From positions 1 to 5,754 of the forward strand of contig JAGOBT010000235.1 in assembly GCA_017999135.1 (NCBI GenBank): a DNA stretch of 5,754 nucleotides. The letters run 5' to 3'. Below are positions 1 through 5,266 of this stretch, piece by piece. The notes below the pieces were generated by a model, which was not told the origin of the DNA, did no database searches, and worked only from the letters and a program-made list of their open reading frames with translations. Source of the stretch: Burkholderiaceae bacterium (GTDB lineage: Bacteria; Pseudomonadota; Gammaproteobacteria; Burkholderiales; Burkholderiaceae_C). Position numbers and translations under genes: made by a program. Positions within the stretch are counted from its first letter, which is position 1. Every line of letters begins with the position of its first letter.

Positions 1-320
1 GCCAGGTGCACGCTATCGGCCACCGCGGCAGGGCTGTCGCCGAAGCCGTTCTCGAAGTCGGCGTTGACCGGCAGGTCGGTGGCGTCGACCAGCGTGCGCA
101 GATGGTCCAGCGCCTGCTGGCGGGTGATGCGGTTGTCGGCCGCACCTTGCGACCAAGCCATGCCCGAGCTGGTGCTGGCCAGCGCGGCAAAGCCCAGGCC
201 CTGCAGCCAGCGGGCACTGCCCACGTCCCAGGGGTTGGGGAGGACGAAGCAGCCGCTGGCATGCAGCTGGCGGAAGCGGGCGCGCTTGTCGGCGATGGTG
301 GGGCGGGTCATGGGGCGCAT
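1..320 (-). CDS. Isocitrate lyase/phosphoenolpyruvate mutase family protein (N-terminal part, cut by window edge)
   Basis: The first 106 codons are present and the 3' end lies outside the window. The fold is the ICL/PEP-mutase TIM barrel, whose members make or break C-C or P-C bonds next to a carboxylate using Mg2+. Seen: the family's opening block PNPWDVGSARWLQGLGF at residues 28-44, then ASTSSGMAW (48-56), then ADFENGFGD (87-95), where D88 and E90 lie in the Mg2+-binding region of the family. This looks like the short 'ICL/PEPM family' group, related to 2-methylisocitrate lyase and carboxyphosphonoenolpyruvate mutase, rather than true AceA. The active-site lid lies beyond the edge, so the reaction cannot be assigned. 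The ATG at 320 is chosen because AGGAAAGGA precedes it by 6 bases; a second in-frame ATG at 311 is less well placed. It starts 21 bases after the GGT-family stop, so the two are probably co-transcribed. Confidence 0.88.
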   Translation of the reverse strand, partial: MRPMTRPTIADKRARFRQLHASGCFVLPNPWDVGSARWLQGLGFAALASTSSGMAWSQGAADNRITRQQALDHLRTLVDATDLPVNADFENGFGDSPAAVADSVHL

Positions 321-326
321 GCGGGG

Positions 327-335
327 TCCTTTCCT
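327..335 (-). promoter_or_regulatory. Ribosome binding site of the ICL/PEPM gene
   Basis: On the minus strand the sequence AGGAAAGGA ends 6 bases before the ATG at 320. It lies wholly in the short gap after the upstream stop codon. This favours the first ATG over the second one three codons later and supports independent translation within an operon. Confidence 0.6.
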
Positions 336-341
336 GGTGTG

Positions 342-1928
342 TCAGCCAGCCACCCGCTCGGCCACCGCATCACCCCAGGGTGACGCGATCTCGGTGCAGC
401 CGGTGTTCCAGCCGTCGTGCCGCAGCACGCCGGCCGGGCAGGCAAAGGCGTACGGGTGGGGCTGGCGCCGGATCGGCGTGACGCTGAACTCGGCCGCCAG
501 CGCGGCCTGCACGTCGGCCGGCAGGGCGCGGTCGGCCAGCAGCTGGCGCTGGTTGCCGCTGATGTCGATGCGCGGCTGGTGGAAGGCGCCTTCCAGGTCC
601 ATGCCGTGGTCGACCAGGAAGCTGGCCAGCTGCAGCACCGCGCCCAGGATCTTGCGCCCGCCCGACGCACCCAGCGCATAACGCCGGCCGTCGGCGGCCT
701 CGCCCACCACCGGGCAGTAGTTGGCCAGGCAGCGCTTGCCCGGGCCCAGGGAATTGGGCTTGCCGGGCTCGGGGTCGAACCACAGGATGCCGTTGTTCAG
801 CAGCAGGCCGGTGGATGGCGACACCACGCGGGAGCCGAAGATCGACAGCAGCGTCTGCGTGACTGCGGCCATGTTGCCGTGCCGGTCGACGATGCTGAAG
901 TGCGTGGTGCAGCCTGGCGCCTTGGGCGAATCATGGTCGCCCATGCCGCGCAGGCGGGCGTCGAAGGCGGCATGCAGCGCCCGGGCATGGGCCAGCGTGC
1001 TGGCCACACCGGGGCCGCCACCCGGTGGTGGTCCGCCGGCATCCAGCAGGGCCAGCGCAGCGGCCAGCGTGGGGCCGCCGGTCAGCCCGGGCGCGGCATG
1101 GATGCGGCCGCCCCGGTAGGGGATGGACAGCGGCTCGGCCCATTCGGCGCGGTAGCTGGCCAGGTCGCCACGGCTCAGGCAGCCGCCCTTGGCCTGCACG
1201 TCGCGCACCAGCGCCTCGCCGATGCCGCCGCGGTAGAAGGCGTCGGCGCCCTCGGCGGCGATCTGCCGCAGCGTGCGGGCCATGGCCTTCTGGTCGAGGT
1301 GGCGCTGGGTGGTGGCGGTCCAGCCTTCGACGATGGGGAACAGGCCGTCGTCCAGGAACATGCGCGCCGCGTCGGGGTCGAGCGACAGCGCCTGGGCGGT
1401 GGACGCGGTGAGCAGGCCCGAGTACCAGTCGGCCACCATGCCCTGCTCGGCCAGCGCGGCGGCCGGCAGCACCAGATCAGCCCAGGGCAGGCGGCCGTGG
1501 CGGCCGTGCGCCAGCGCCATGCCGGCCACCACGCCGGGCACGGCCACGGCGGTGGCGCCCTGCTGGTTGCGGTCGCCCACCACGCGGGGCCAGGGGAACA
1601 GATCGGCAGTGCGGCCGTCGCCGGCCAGCGGGTAGTCGGCCGGGTTCAGGGCTTGCGGGGCGCGCATGCCGTAGTCCACCACCTGGGCGCGGCCGCTGTC
1701 GGCGCGCCACAGCACCATGCAGCCGCCGGCGGCCGGGCCGCTCATCCACGGCTCGACCACGCCGATGGCGAACGAGGTGGCGACCGCGGCGTCCACCGCG
1801 TCGCCGCCGTCCTCCAGCACGGCGGCGCCGGCTTCGGCGGCGCGCCGGTGCTGCGCGGCCACCACGCCACCGCGGGTGGCCACCACATGCTTGCGCACGG
1901 TCTGGGTGTTGGAGAAGTTGTCGATCAT
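342..1928 (-). CDS. Gamma-glutamyltransferase-family proenzyme (Ntn hydrolase), divergent subfamily
   Basis: 528 aa. Members of this family self-cleave before a Thr that becomes the N-terminal nucleophile of the small subunit; classical members transfer or hydrolyse gamma-glutamyl groups from glutathione. Seen: an N-terminal block RGGVVAAQHRRAAEAGAAVL (about 19-38), GGDAVDAAVATSFAIGVVEPWMSG (41-64), and the processing site CTTHFSIVD with T341 as expected nucleophile. This gives chains of about 340 and 188 aa, the usual sizes. TQT follows at 357-359, LLNNGILWF at 377-384, GASGGRK at 420-426 and FHQPRID at 449-455. No signal peptide is visible, so it is probably cytoplasmic, unlike E. coli Ggt. 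Several residues that hold the glutamyl carboxylate in E. coli Ggt appear replaced (see findings), so the substrate is unknown. The start at 1928 (MIDNFSNTQT) is chosen because family similarity begins near there. Its SD is weak. The frame stays open to 2096, with another ATG at 1976. Confidence 0.87.
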   Translation of the reverse strand: MIDNFSNTQTVRKHVVATRGGVVAAQHRRAAEAGAAVLEDGGDAVDAAVATSFAIGVVEPWMSGPAAGGCMVLWRADSGRAQVVDYGMRAPQALNPADYPLAGDGRTADLFPWPRVVGDRNQQGATAVAVPGVVAGMALAHGRHGRLPWADLVLPAAALAEQGMVADWYSGLLTASTAQALSLDPDAARMFLDDGLFPIVEGWTATTQRHLDQKAMARTLRQIAAEGADAFYRGGIGEALVRDVQAKGGCLSRGDLASYRAEWAEPLSIPYRGGRIHAAPGLTGGPTLAAALALLDAGGPPPGGGPGVASTLAHARALHAAFDARLRGMGDHDSPKAPGCTTHFSIVDRHGNMAAVTQTLLSIFGSRVVSPSTGLLLNNGILWFDPEPGKPNSLGPGKRCLANYCPVVGEAADGRRYALGASGGRKILGAVLQLASFLVDHGMDLEGAFHQPRIDISGNQRQLLADRALPADVQAALAAEFSVTPIRRQPHPYAFACPAGVLRHDGWNTGCTEIASPWGDAVAERVAG

Positions 1929-1951
1929 GGCTGGATGCTGAGGGGGTGGGG

Positions 1952-1963
1952 CCGGTGTGGCGC
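1952..1963 (+). repeat. 12-bp direct repeat, copy 1 (CCGGTGTGGCGC)
   Basis: This is identical over 12 bases to the copy at 2012-2023, with start points 60 bp apart. It lies 24 bases upstream of the GGT-family start codon, in the divergent gap, so it could be a regulator binding site. The role is inferred from position only. Confidence 0.55.
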
Positions 1964-1996
1964 AGAGCCCGATCATCCCCCCGACACGGGCTGCCG

Positions 1997-2019
1997 CACA
2001 CCCGGTGCCGCCCGGTGTG
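1997..2019. repeat. Inverted repeat CACACC / GGTGTG in the divergent control region
   Basis: Two perfect 6-base arms (1997-2002 and 2014-2019) are separated by 11 bases. Arm length and spacing would suit a dimeric transcription factor operator. No T-run follows on either strand, so it is not an intrinsic terminator. It overlaps the second copy of the 12-bp direct repeat. An inverted repeat this short can arise by chance in GC-rich DNA. Confidence 0.35.
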
Positions 2020-2023
2020 GCGC
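2012..2023 (+). repeat. 12-bp direct repeat, copy 2 (CCGGTGTGGCGC)
   Basis: Second exact copy of the repeat at 1952-1963. Its GGTGTG core also pairs with the CACACC at 1997-2002, so this copy sits inside an inverted repeat while the first copy does not. It lies about 60 bases upstream of the MFS start codon. Confidence 0.55.
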
Positions 2024-2082
2024 TGCTTCCATGCAGGCGGCGCTTGCAGTGGGGTGGCGGACCGGTGGCTAACATCGCCGGC

Positions 2083-3537
2083 ATGTCCTTGCACAACGGT
2101 CACCGGCCTGCGGCCACGGCGGCCACCCTGGGTGACGGCGCCGGTGACGGCCTGCCCACCCCAGCCCGCCACTGGGCCATGCTCACCGTGATCCTGGGCA
2201 TCGGCATGTCGGTGCTGGATTCGACGATGGTCACGCTGGCGCTGCCGGGCATCGTGCGTGATCTGCAGATCCAGGAAGCCGATGGCGTGTGGCTGCTCAA
2301 CGCCTACCAGCTGGCGGTGCTGGTGCTGCTGCTGCCGCTGTCGATGGTGGGCGATCTGGTCGGCTACCGGCGGGTGTACCTGGCTGGCGTGGCGCTGTTC
2401 ATGCTGGCGTCTGCCGCCAGCGCGCTGGCGACCGGGCCCACCCAGCTGGGCCTGGCGCGGGCGCTGCAGGGGGCCGGCGCGGCCGGGCTGTTTGCGGTGA
2501 ATGCGGCGCTGGTGCGGCTGATCTACCCCGCGCGGCTGCTGGGCCGCGGCATCGCCATCAACTCGGCCGTGGTGGCGGTGGCCTCGGTGGCCGGGCCGGC
2601 GGTGGCTGCCGGGATCCTGTCGCTGGCCCCCTGGCCCTGGCTGTTTGCGGTGAACATCCCGCTGGCGGCGGCCCTGCTGCTGCTGGGCTGGCGCAGCCTG
2701 CCGCCCAACCGGGCGCCGGCGCCGGCCGGCACCCGCGTGCCCTGGCTCGACGGCGTGCTGAACGCGGCGATGTTCCTGCTGCTGTTCCTGGGCGCGCAGC
2801 GGCTGGTGCCGCACGGCCAGCTGGCCGCCGCGCCGCTGCTGGCCGGCGCCATGCTGGCCGCTGGCGTGGCGGTGGGCGTGGTCTACGTGCGGCGCCAGCT
2901 GGGCCTGGCCCGGCGCCAGGCGGTGCCGCTGCTGCCGGTGGACCTGCTGGCGATCCCGGTATTTCGGCTGTCGATGCTGACCTCGGTGGCTGCCTTCGGC
3001 GCGCAGACCCTGGCGGCGGTGGCGTTGCCCTTCCTGTTGCTGGACGGCCTGCAACGCAGCGCCGGCCAGGCCGGCTGGCTGCTGGCCGCCTGGCCGGCCG
3101 GCACGGTGCTGGCCGCGCCGGTGGCCGGGCGGCTGATCGGCCGGATGCCCAGCGGTCTGCTGGGCGGCATCGGCCTCGGATTGATGGCCTTTGGCCTGCT
3201 GGCGCTGGCGCTGCTGCCGGCGCACCCGTCGGGCGCGGCGCTGGCCTGGCGGCTGGCGGTGTGCGGCGTCGGTTTCGGGCTGTTCCAGTCGCCCAACAAC
3301 CACACCATCGTCACCGCGGCACCGCCGCACCGGTCGGGTGGCGCGGCGGGCATGCTGGGCACGGCGCGGCTCACCGGCCAGTCGCTGGGCGCGCTGGTGC
3401 TGGGTGCGCTGTATGGCCTGTGGGCCGCCCAGCCCGGCCAGGTGCCGGCGCTGGCGCTGGGGCTGGCGGCGGCGCTGTCGGGGGTGGGCTGCATCACCAG
3501 CCTGCTGCGGGTGCGGGCGCAGACCGCCGCATCTTGA
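2083..3537 (+). CDS. MFS transporter, DHA2-type (14 TM), probable drug/proton antiporter
   Basis: 484 aa, an inner-membrane protein likely driven by the proton gradient to export small molecules. I count about 14 hydrophobic helices, as in the EmrB/QacA (DHA2) family. Seen: LDSTMVTLALPGI at 45-57 in TM1, matching the DHA2 'LDxTxVNVALP' signature; motif A GDLVGYRRVYLAG (90-102) between TM2 and TM3; motif B-like LGLARALQGAGAAG (123-136) with R126 in TM4; an AGPAVAAG stretch at 170-177 for motif C in TM5, which marks exporters; and WPWLFAVNIP (184-193) ahead of TM6. The last helices run to about residue 480. The start at 2083 gives a 30-residue cytoplasmic lead before TM1. An in-frame ATG at 2179 begins right at TM1 and is a weaker alternative. 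No clear SD is seen at either. No EmrA-like or outer-membrane partner is adjacent. The substrate is unknown; being divergent from the GGT/ICL pair may hint at a shared compound. Confidence 0.9.
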   Translation: MSLHNGHRPAATAATLGDGAGDGLPTPARHWAMLTVILGIGMSVLDSTMVTLALPGIVRDLQIQEADGVWLLNAYQLAVLVLLLPLSMVGDLVGYRRVYLAGVALFMLASAASALATGPTQLGLARALQGAGAAGLFAVNAALVRLIYPARLLGRGIAINSAVVAVASVAGPAVAAGILSLAPWPWLFAVNIPLAAALLLLGWRSLPPNRAPAPAGTRVPWLDGVLNAAMFLLLFLGAQRLVPHGQLAAAPLLAGAMLAAGVAVGVVYVRRQLGLARRQAVPLLPVDLLAIPVFRLSMLTSVAAFGAQTLAAVALPFLLLDGLQRSAGQAGWLLAAWPAGTVLAAPVAGRLIGRMPSGLLGGIGLGLMAFGLLALALLPAHPSGAALAWRLAVCGVGFGLFQSPNNHTIVTAAPPHRSGGAAGMLGTARLTGQSLGALVLGALYGLWAAQPGQVPALALGLAAALSGVGCITSLLRVRAQTAAS

Positions 3538-3569
3538 TGTTCGTCGTGTCGCCGGCGGCCGGGCCTGCC

Positions 3570-3575
3570 TAGACT
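3570..3575 (+). promoter_or_regulatory. Possible -10 element (TAGACT) for the 105-aa gene
   Basis: TAGACT matches four of six bases of TATAAT and lies 20 bases before the start codon, in the 58-bp gap after the transporter. The expected -35 position (about 3547-3552, TGTCGC) is a poor match. The gene may instead be read through from the transporter. Confidence 0.25.
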
Positions 3576-3582
3576 TCGGCGC

Positions 3583-3588
3583 AAGGAG
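3583..3588 (+). promoter_or_regulatory. Strong ribosome binding site (AAGGAG) of the 105-aa gene
   Basis: AAGGAG lies 7 bases before the ATG at 3596, which is near-ideal. It fixes the start inside a longer open frame that extends back into the transporter gene, and is the best evidence that this small gene is translated. Confidence 0.75.
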
Positions 3589-3595
3589 AACCGCC

Positions 3596-3913
3596 ATGCG
3601 ACAGGCCGTCATCGTTCAATTCACGTCCCAGGACGCGCAGGAGATCGACCTGCATGCCCACGAGGCCCCGCTGCCCGCCGACGCCGCCCGGCGCTGGCTC
3701 GACGACCAGTTCCTGGCCCATGATTGCGAGCCCCTGCGCCCCACCGGCAAGGTGCTGACGGCCGACAAGGTGATGGCCCTGGCCACCGCCGCCGGCGCCG
3801 CCCAGTTCGCCCGCGACGCCGACTGGGCCCATGCCTTTGCCCGCGCGACGCTGGGCGCGCTGGGCCGGCCCATCGTCAAGGTGGACGTGGCCGCCGGGGC
3901 GATCAGCTACTGA
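3596..3913 (+). CDS. Small protein of unknown function (105 aa)
   Basis: I do not recognise this protein. It begins MRQAVIVQFTSQD and ends RPIVKVDVAAGAISY. It looks like a small soluble alpha/beta protein: a strand at the start (AVIVQF, 4-9), helices around 28-40 (ADAARRWLDDQFL), 56-70 (ADKVMALATAAGAAQ) and 75-89, and a closing strand (PIVKVDV, 92-98). It has one Cys (C44), no signal peptide, no membrane helix and no metal-binding cluster. It follows the transporter on the same strand by 58 bp and has a strong SD, so it may be its own transcript or the tail of the transporter's. Its stop lies 5 bp from the stop of the convergent hydrolase gene. The SD, G/C-rich third positions and tight packing against both neighbours favour a real gene. 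Confidence 0.75.
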   Translation: MRQAVIVQFTSQDAQEIDLHAHEAPLPADAARRWLDDQFLAHDCEPLRPTGKVLTADKVMALATAAGAAQFARDADWAHAFARATLGALGRPIVKVDVAAGAISY

Positions 3914-3918
3914 AGCTG

Positions 3919-5031
3919 TCAGCGCAGGCCACGCCACCACAGCCGGTTGGTGCGGGGCTGGCCGATGGTCAGCACCTCGCCGACCTCGGGCGTGGCCAGC
4001 GCCAGGCCCTTGGCCTGGGCCAGCGCGGCCACCCGTTCCAGCGGGTCTTGCCAGGCGTGGAAGGCCAGGTTGAAGGTGCTGTTGTGCACCAGGTACAGCA
4101 GCCGCGCGCCCAGGTCCTGGAAGGCCTGCACCGTCTCCTCGGGCTGCATGTGCACCGCGGGCCAGTAGGCGTCGTAGGCGCCGTTCTCCATCAGCGCCAG
4201 GTCGATCGGGCCCAGCCGCTCGCCGATCTGGCGGAAGCCGCCGAAGTAGCCGGTGTCGCCGCTGTAGAAGATGCGCTGCCCGCCGGCCTGCAGCACCCAG
4301 CCGGCCCACAGCGTGCTGTCGCGGTCCCACAGGCCACGGCCCGAGAAGTGCTGCGCCGGCGTGGCCGTCACCTGCACGCCCGCATGGCTGGCGCCTTGCC
4401 ACCAGTCGAATTCCTGGATGCGCTGCGGCTCCACGCCGGCGGCTCGCAGCCGGGCGCCCACGCCCAGCGGTACGAAGTAGCGCTGCACCCGGCCGTTCAG
4501 AACGGTGATGGTCGGCAGGTCGAGGTGGTCGTAGTGGTCATGCGACAGCACCAGGCCCTCGATCGGCGGCAGGTCGGCCAGCGCCAGCGGCGGCGGGTGG
4601 AAGCGCCGCGGCCCGGCAAAGCTGACCGGCGACACCCGGTCGCCGAACACCGGGTCGATCAGCCAGTAGCGGCCCTGCAGCTTGAGCAGATGCGACGAAT
4701 GGCCGAGACGGATCACATGGTTGGCGGTGTTGTCCAGTGCATCCAGCGCGGCCCGGGTCAGCGGTCGCACCGGGATGGCATCGACCGGCGTGGTGCCCGG
4801 CGGCGCGCTGCCGAGAAACCGCGACCAGATCTTCCAGGCCGGTTGCGACGGCTGGGCGCGCGGGTTCACCGGGTTCTGGAACACGCAGTCGGCCGCCGAG
4901 AACTGGGGGGATGTGGCCAGCGCCGGGTCGCAGCCAGCGCGTGCCAGGCCGGCCAGCAGCAGCACGCCGGCGGCGCACAGCCGTGGCAGGTGGGTGGCCA
5001 GTCCGGGCCGGGCCAAGGGGTTGGGGGTCAA
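3919..5031 (-). CDS. RomA/NAPE-PLD-like MBL-fold metallohydrolase, exported
   Basis: 370 aa. Metallo-beta-lactamase-fold hydrolase resembling bacterial RomA-type proteins and N-acyl-phosphatidylethanolamine phospholipase D; probably hydrolyses a phosphoester or amide in the envelope, exact substrate unknown. Metal ligands seen: H164, H166, D168 and H169 in SHDHYDHLD, H228 in PAQHFSGRG, D259 in SGDTGY, and H316 in HNSTF. Other family blocks: LGHSSHLLKLQG (109-120), DPVFGDRVSPVSFAGPRR (126-143), DLALMENGAYDAYW (277-290) and VHMQPEE (293-299). The N terminus has Arg17, a hydrophobic stretch (AAGVLLLAGLA, 20-30) and an ARA cleavage site before Gly33-Cys34, indicating Sec export. The usual HWGTF is HNSTF here. 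The start is TTG at 5029-5031, with GGAG 5 bases upstream. No in-frame ATG occurs before M281, and only this start gives a full signal peptide. It is divergent from pobA and convergent with the 105-aa gene. Confidence 0.88.
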   Translation of the reverse strand: MTPNPLARPGLATHLPRLCAAGVLLLAGLARAGCDPALATSPQFSAADCVFQNPVNPRAQPSQPAWKIWSRFLGSAPPGTTPVDAIPVRPLTRAALDALDNTANHVIRLGHSSHLLKLQGRYWLIDPVFGDRVSPVSFAGPRRFHPPPLALADLPPIEGLVLSHDHYDHLDLPTITVLNGRVQRYFVPLGVGARLRAAGVEPQRIQEFDWWQGASHAGVQVTATPAQHFSGRGLWDRDSTLWAGWVLQAGGQRIFYSGDTGYFGGFRQIGERLGPIDLALMENGAYDAYWPAVHMQPEETVQAFQDLGARLLYLVHNSTFNLAFHAWQDPLERVAALAQAKGLALATPEVGEVLTIGQPRTNRLWWRGLR

Positions 5032-5036
5032 GCGGT

Positions 5037-5040
5037 CTCC
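5037..5040 (-). promoter_or_regulatory. Ribosome binding site that decides the TTG start of the MBL hydrolase
   Basis: GGAG on the minus strand lies 5 bases before the TTG at 5031. It supports this non-ATG start, because the frame has no ATG until residue 281 and any later start would shorten or lose the signal peptide. Confidence 0.6.
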
Positions 5041-5142
5041 AGCCCCGCGCGGGCCGCGGGCAGTGCGTGGATTCTGTCGGCAGCCCGAAGCCCGCTGGCG
5101 CTGCGGGCCATCGTCCGGCCGCTGGCCAGTGCCGCGCGGGTG

Positions 5143-5168
5143 TCATTGGATGTTCGTTTTATGCAAGT
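5143..5168. promoter_or_regulatory. AT-rich patch in the pobA upstream region
   Basis: By count 17 of 26 bases are A or T, against roughly 30% around it. It includes GTTCGTTTTATGCAAG. On the minus strand CATAAA (5158-5163) matches four of six bases of a -10 box, but I find no good -35. It lies about 100 bases before pobA and could be a promoter, an UP-like element or an activator site. Confidence 0.3.
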
Positions 5169-5255
5169 CTTGGCGTGGATCTGCCATTCCATCGGCCGCC
5201 GCGCTGCGGTACCGTGCTGCCACCCACAACAGGCGGCGGCAACCGCCCCCACACC

Positions 5256-5260
5256 AGGAG
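5256..5260 (+). promoter_or_regulatory. Ribosome binding site of pobA (AGGAG)
   Basis: AGGAG lies 6 bases before the ATG at 5267, in good position. The protein then aligns with Pseudomonas PobA from residue 1, so the start is secure. Confidence 0.8.
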
Positions 5261-5266
5261 ACAGGC

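Larger units (their letters stand above)
1929..2082. promoter_or_regulatory. Divergent intergenic control region between the GGT-family gene and the MFS transporter
   Basis: This 154-bp gap separates two genes transcribed away from each other and so must hold promoters for both. It contains an exact 12-bp direct repeat and a short inverted repeat (listed separately). I see no convincing sigma-70 promoter for the minus-strand gene. For the plus strand, TTGCAG at 2044-2049 and TAACAT at 2070-2075 resemble -35 and -10 boxes, but their 20-bp spacing is too long to be persuasive. Shared regulation of the two genes is inference from the layout. Confidence 0.5.
5032..5266. promoter_or_regulatory. 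Divergent intergenic control region between the MBL hydrolase gene and pobA
   Basis: This 235-bp gap must carry promoters for both flanking genes. It is very GC-rich except for an AT-rich patch at about 5143-5168. No gene is convincing on either strand here. A very weak sigma-70-like pair for pobA is TTCCAT (5187-5192) and TACCGT (5210-5215) with 17-bp spacing; poor boxes would suit an activated promoter, as pobA usually is. The pentamer TGGAT occurs at 5147-5151 and 5176-5180. I cannot identify a PobR site. Confidence 0.45.

Noticed and set aside
417..2072. Long plus-strand open frame (551 codons) opposite the GGT-family gene
   Set aside because: It is the mirror of a clear GGT-family coding sequence in GC-rich DNA. 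The translation is low-complexity Gly/Ala/His/Gln/Arg without recognisable motifs or an SD.
1957..2082. Upstream extension of the transporter to an ATG at 1957
   Set aside because: The added 42 residues are Pro/Arg-rich, unlike DHA2 N termini, and would consume the divergent promoter region including the repeats.
3191..3595. Extension of the 105-aa gene upstream into the transporter
   Set aside because: The extension is an Arg/Trp/Cys-rich shadow of the transporter frame. The strong SD at 3583-3588 sets the start at 3596.
1477..3612. 711-codon minus-strand open frame spanning the transporter and the divergent gap
   Set aside because: The product is dominated by Arg, Gln, His and Gly and shows no domain. 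It overlaps two well-supported genes and the intergenic region. Stop codons are simply scarce in this frame at high GC.
5042..5061. GC-rich palindromic stretch just upstream of the MBL hydrolase SD
   Set aside because: The arms match imperfectly and consist only of G and C, common by chance here. No T-run follows, so neither a terminator nor an operator can be supported.
5028..5252. Small minus-strand open frame (74 codons) in the gap before pobA
   Set aside because: It lacks an SD and shows no recognisable motif. Its region contains the AT-rich patch and the expected promoters.
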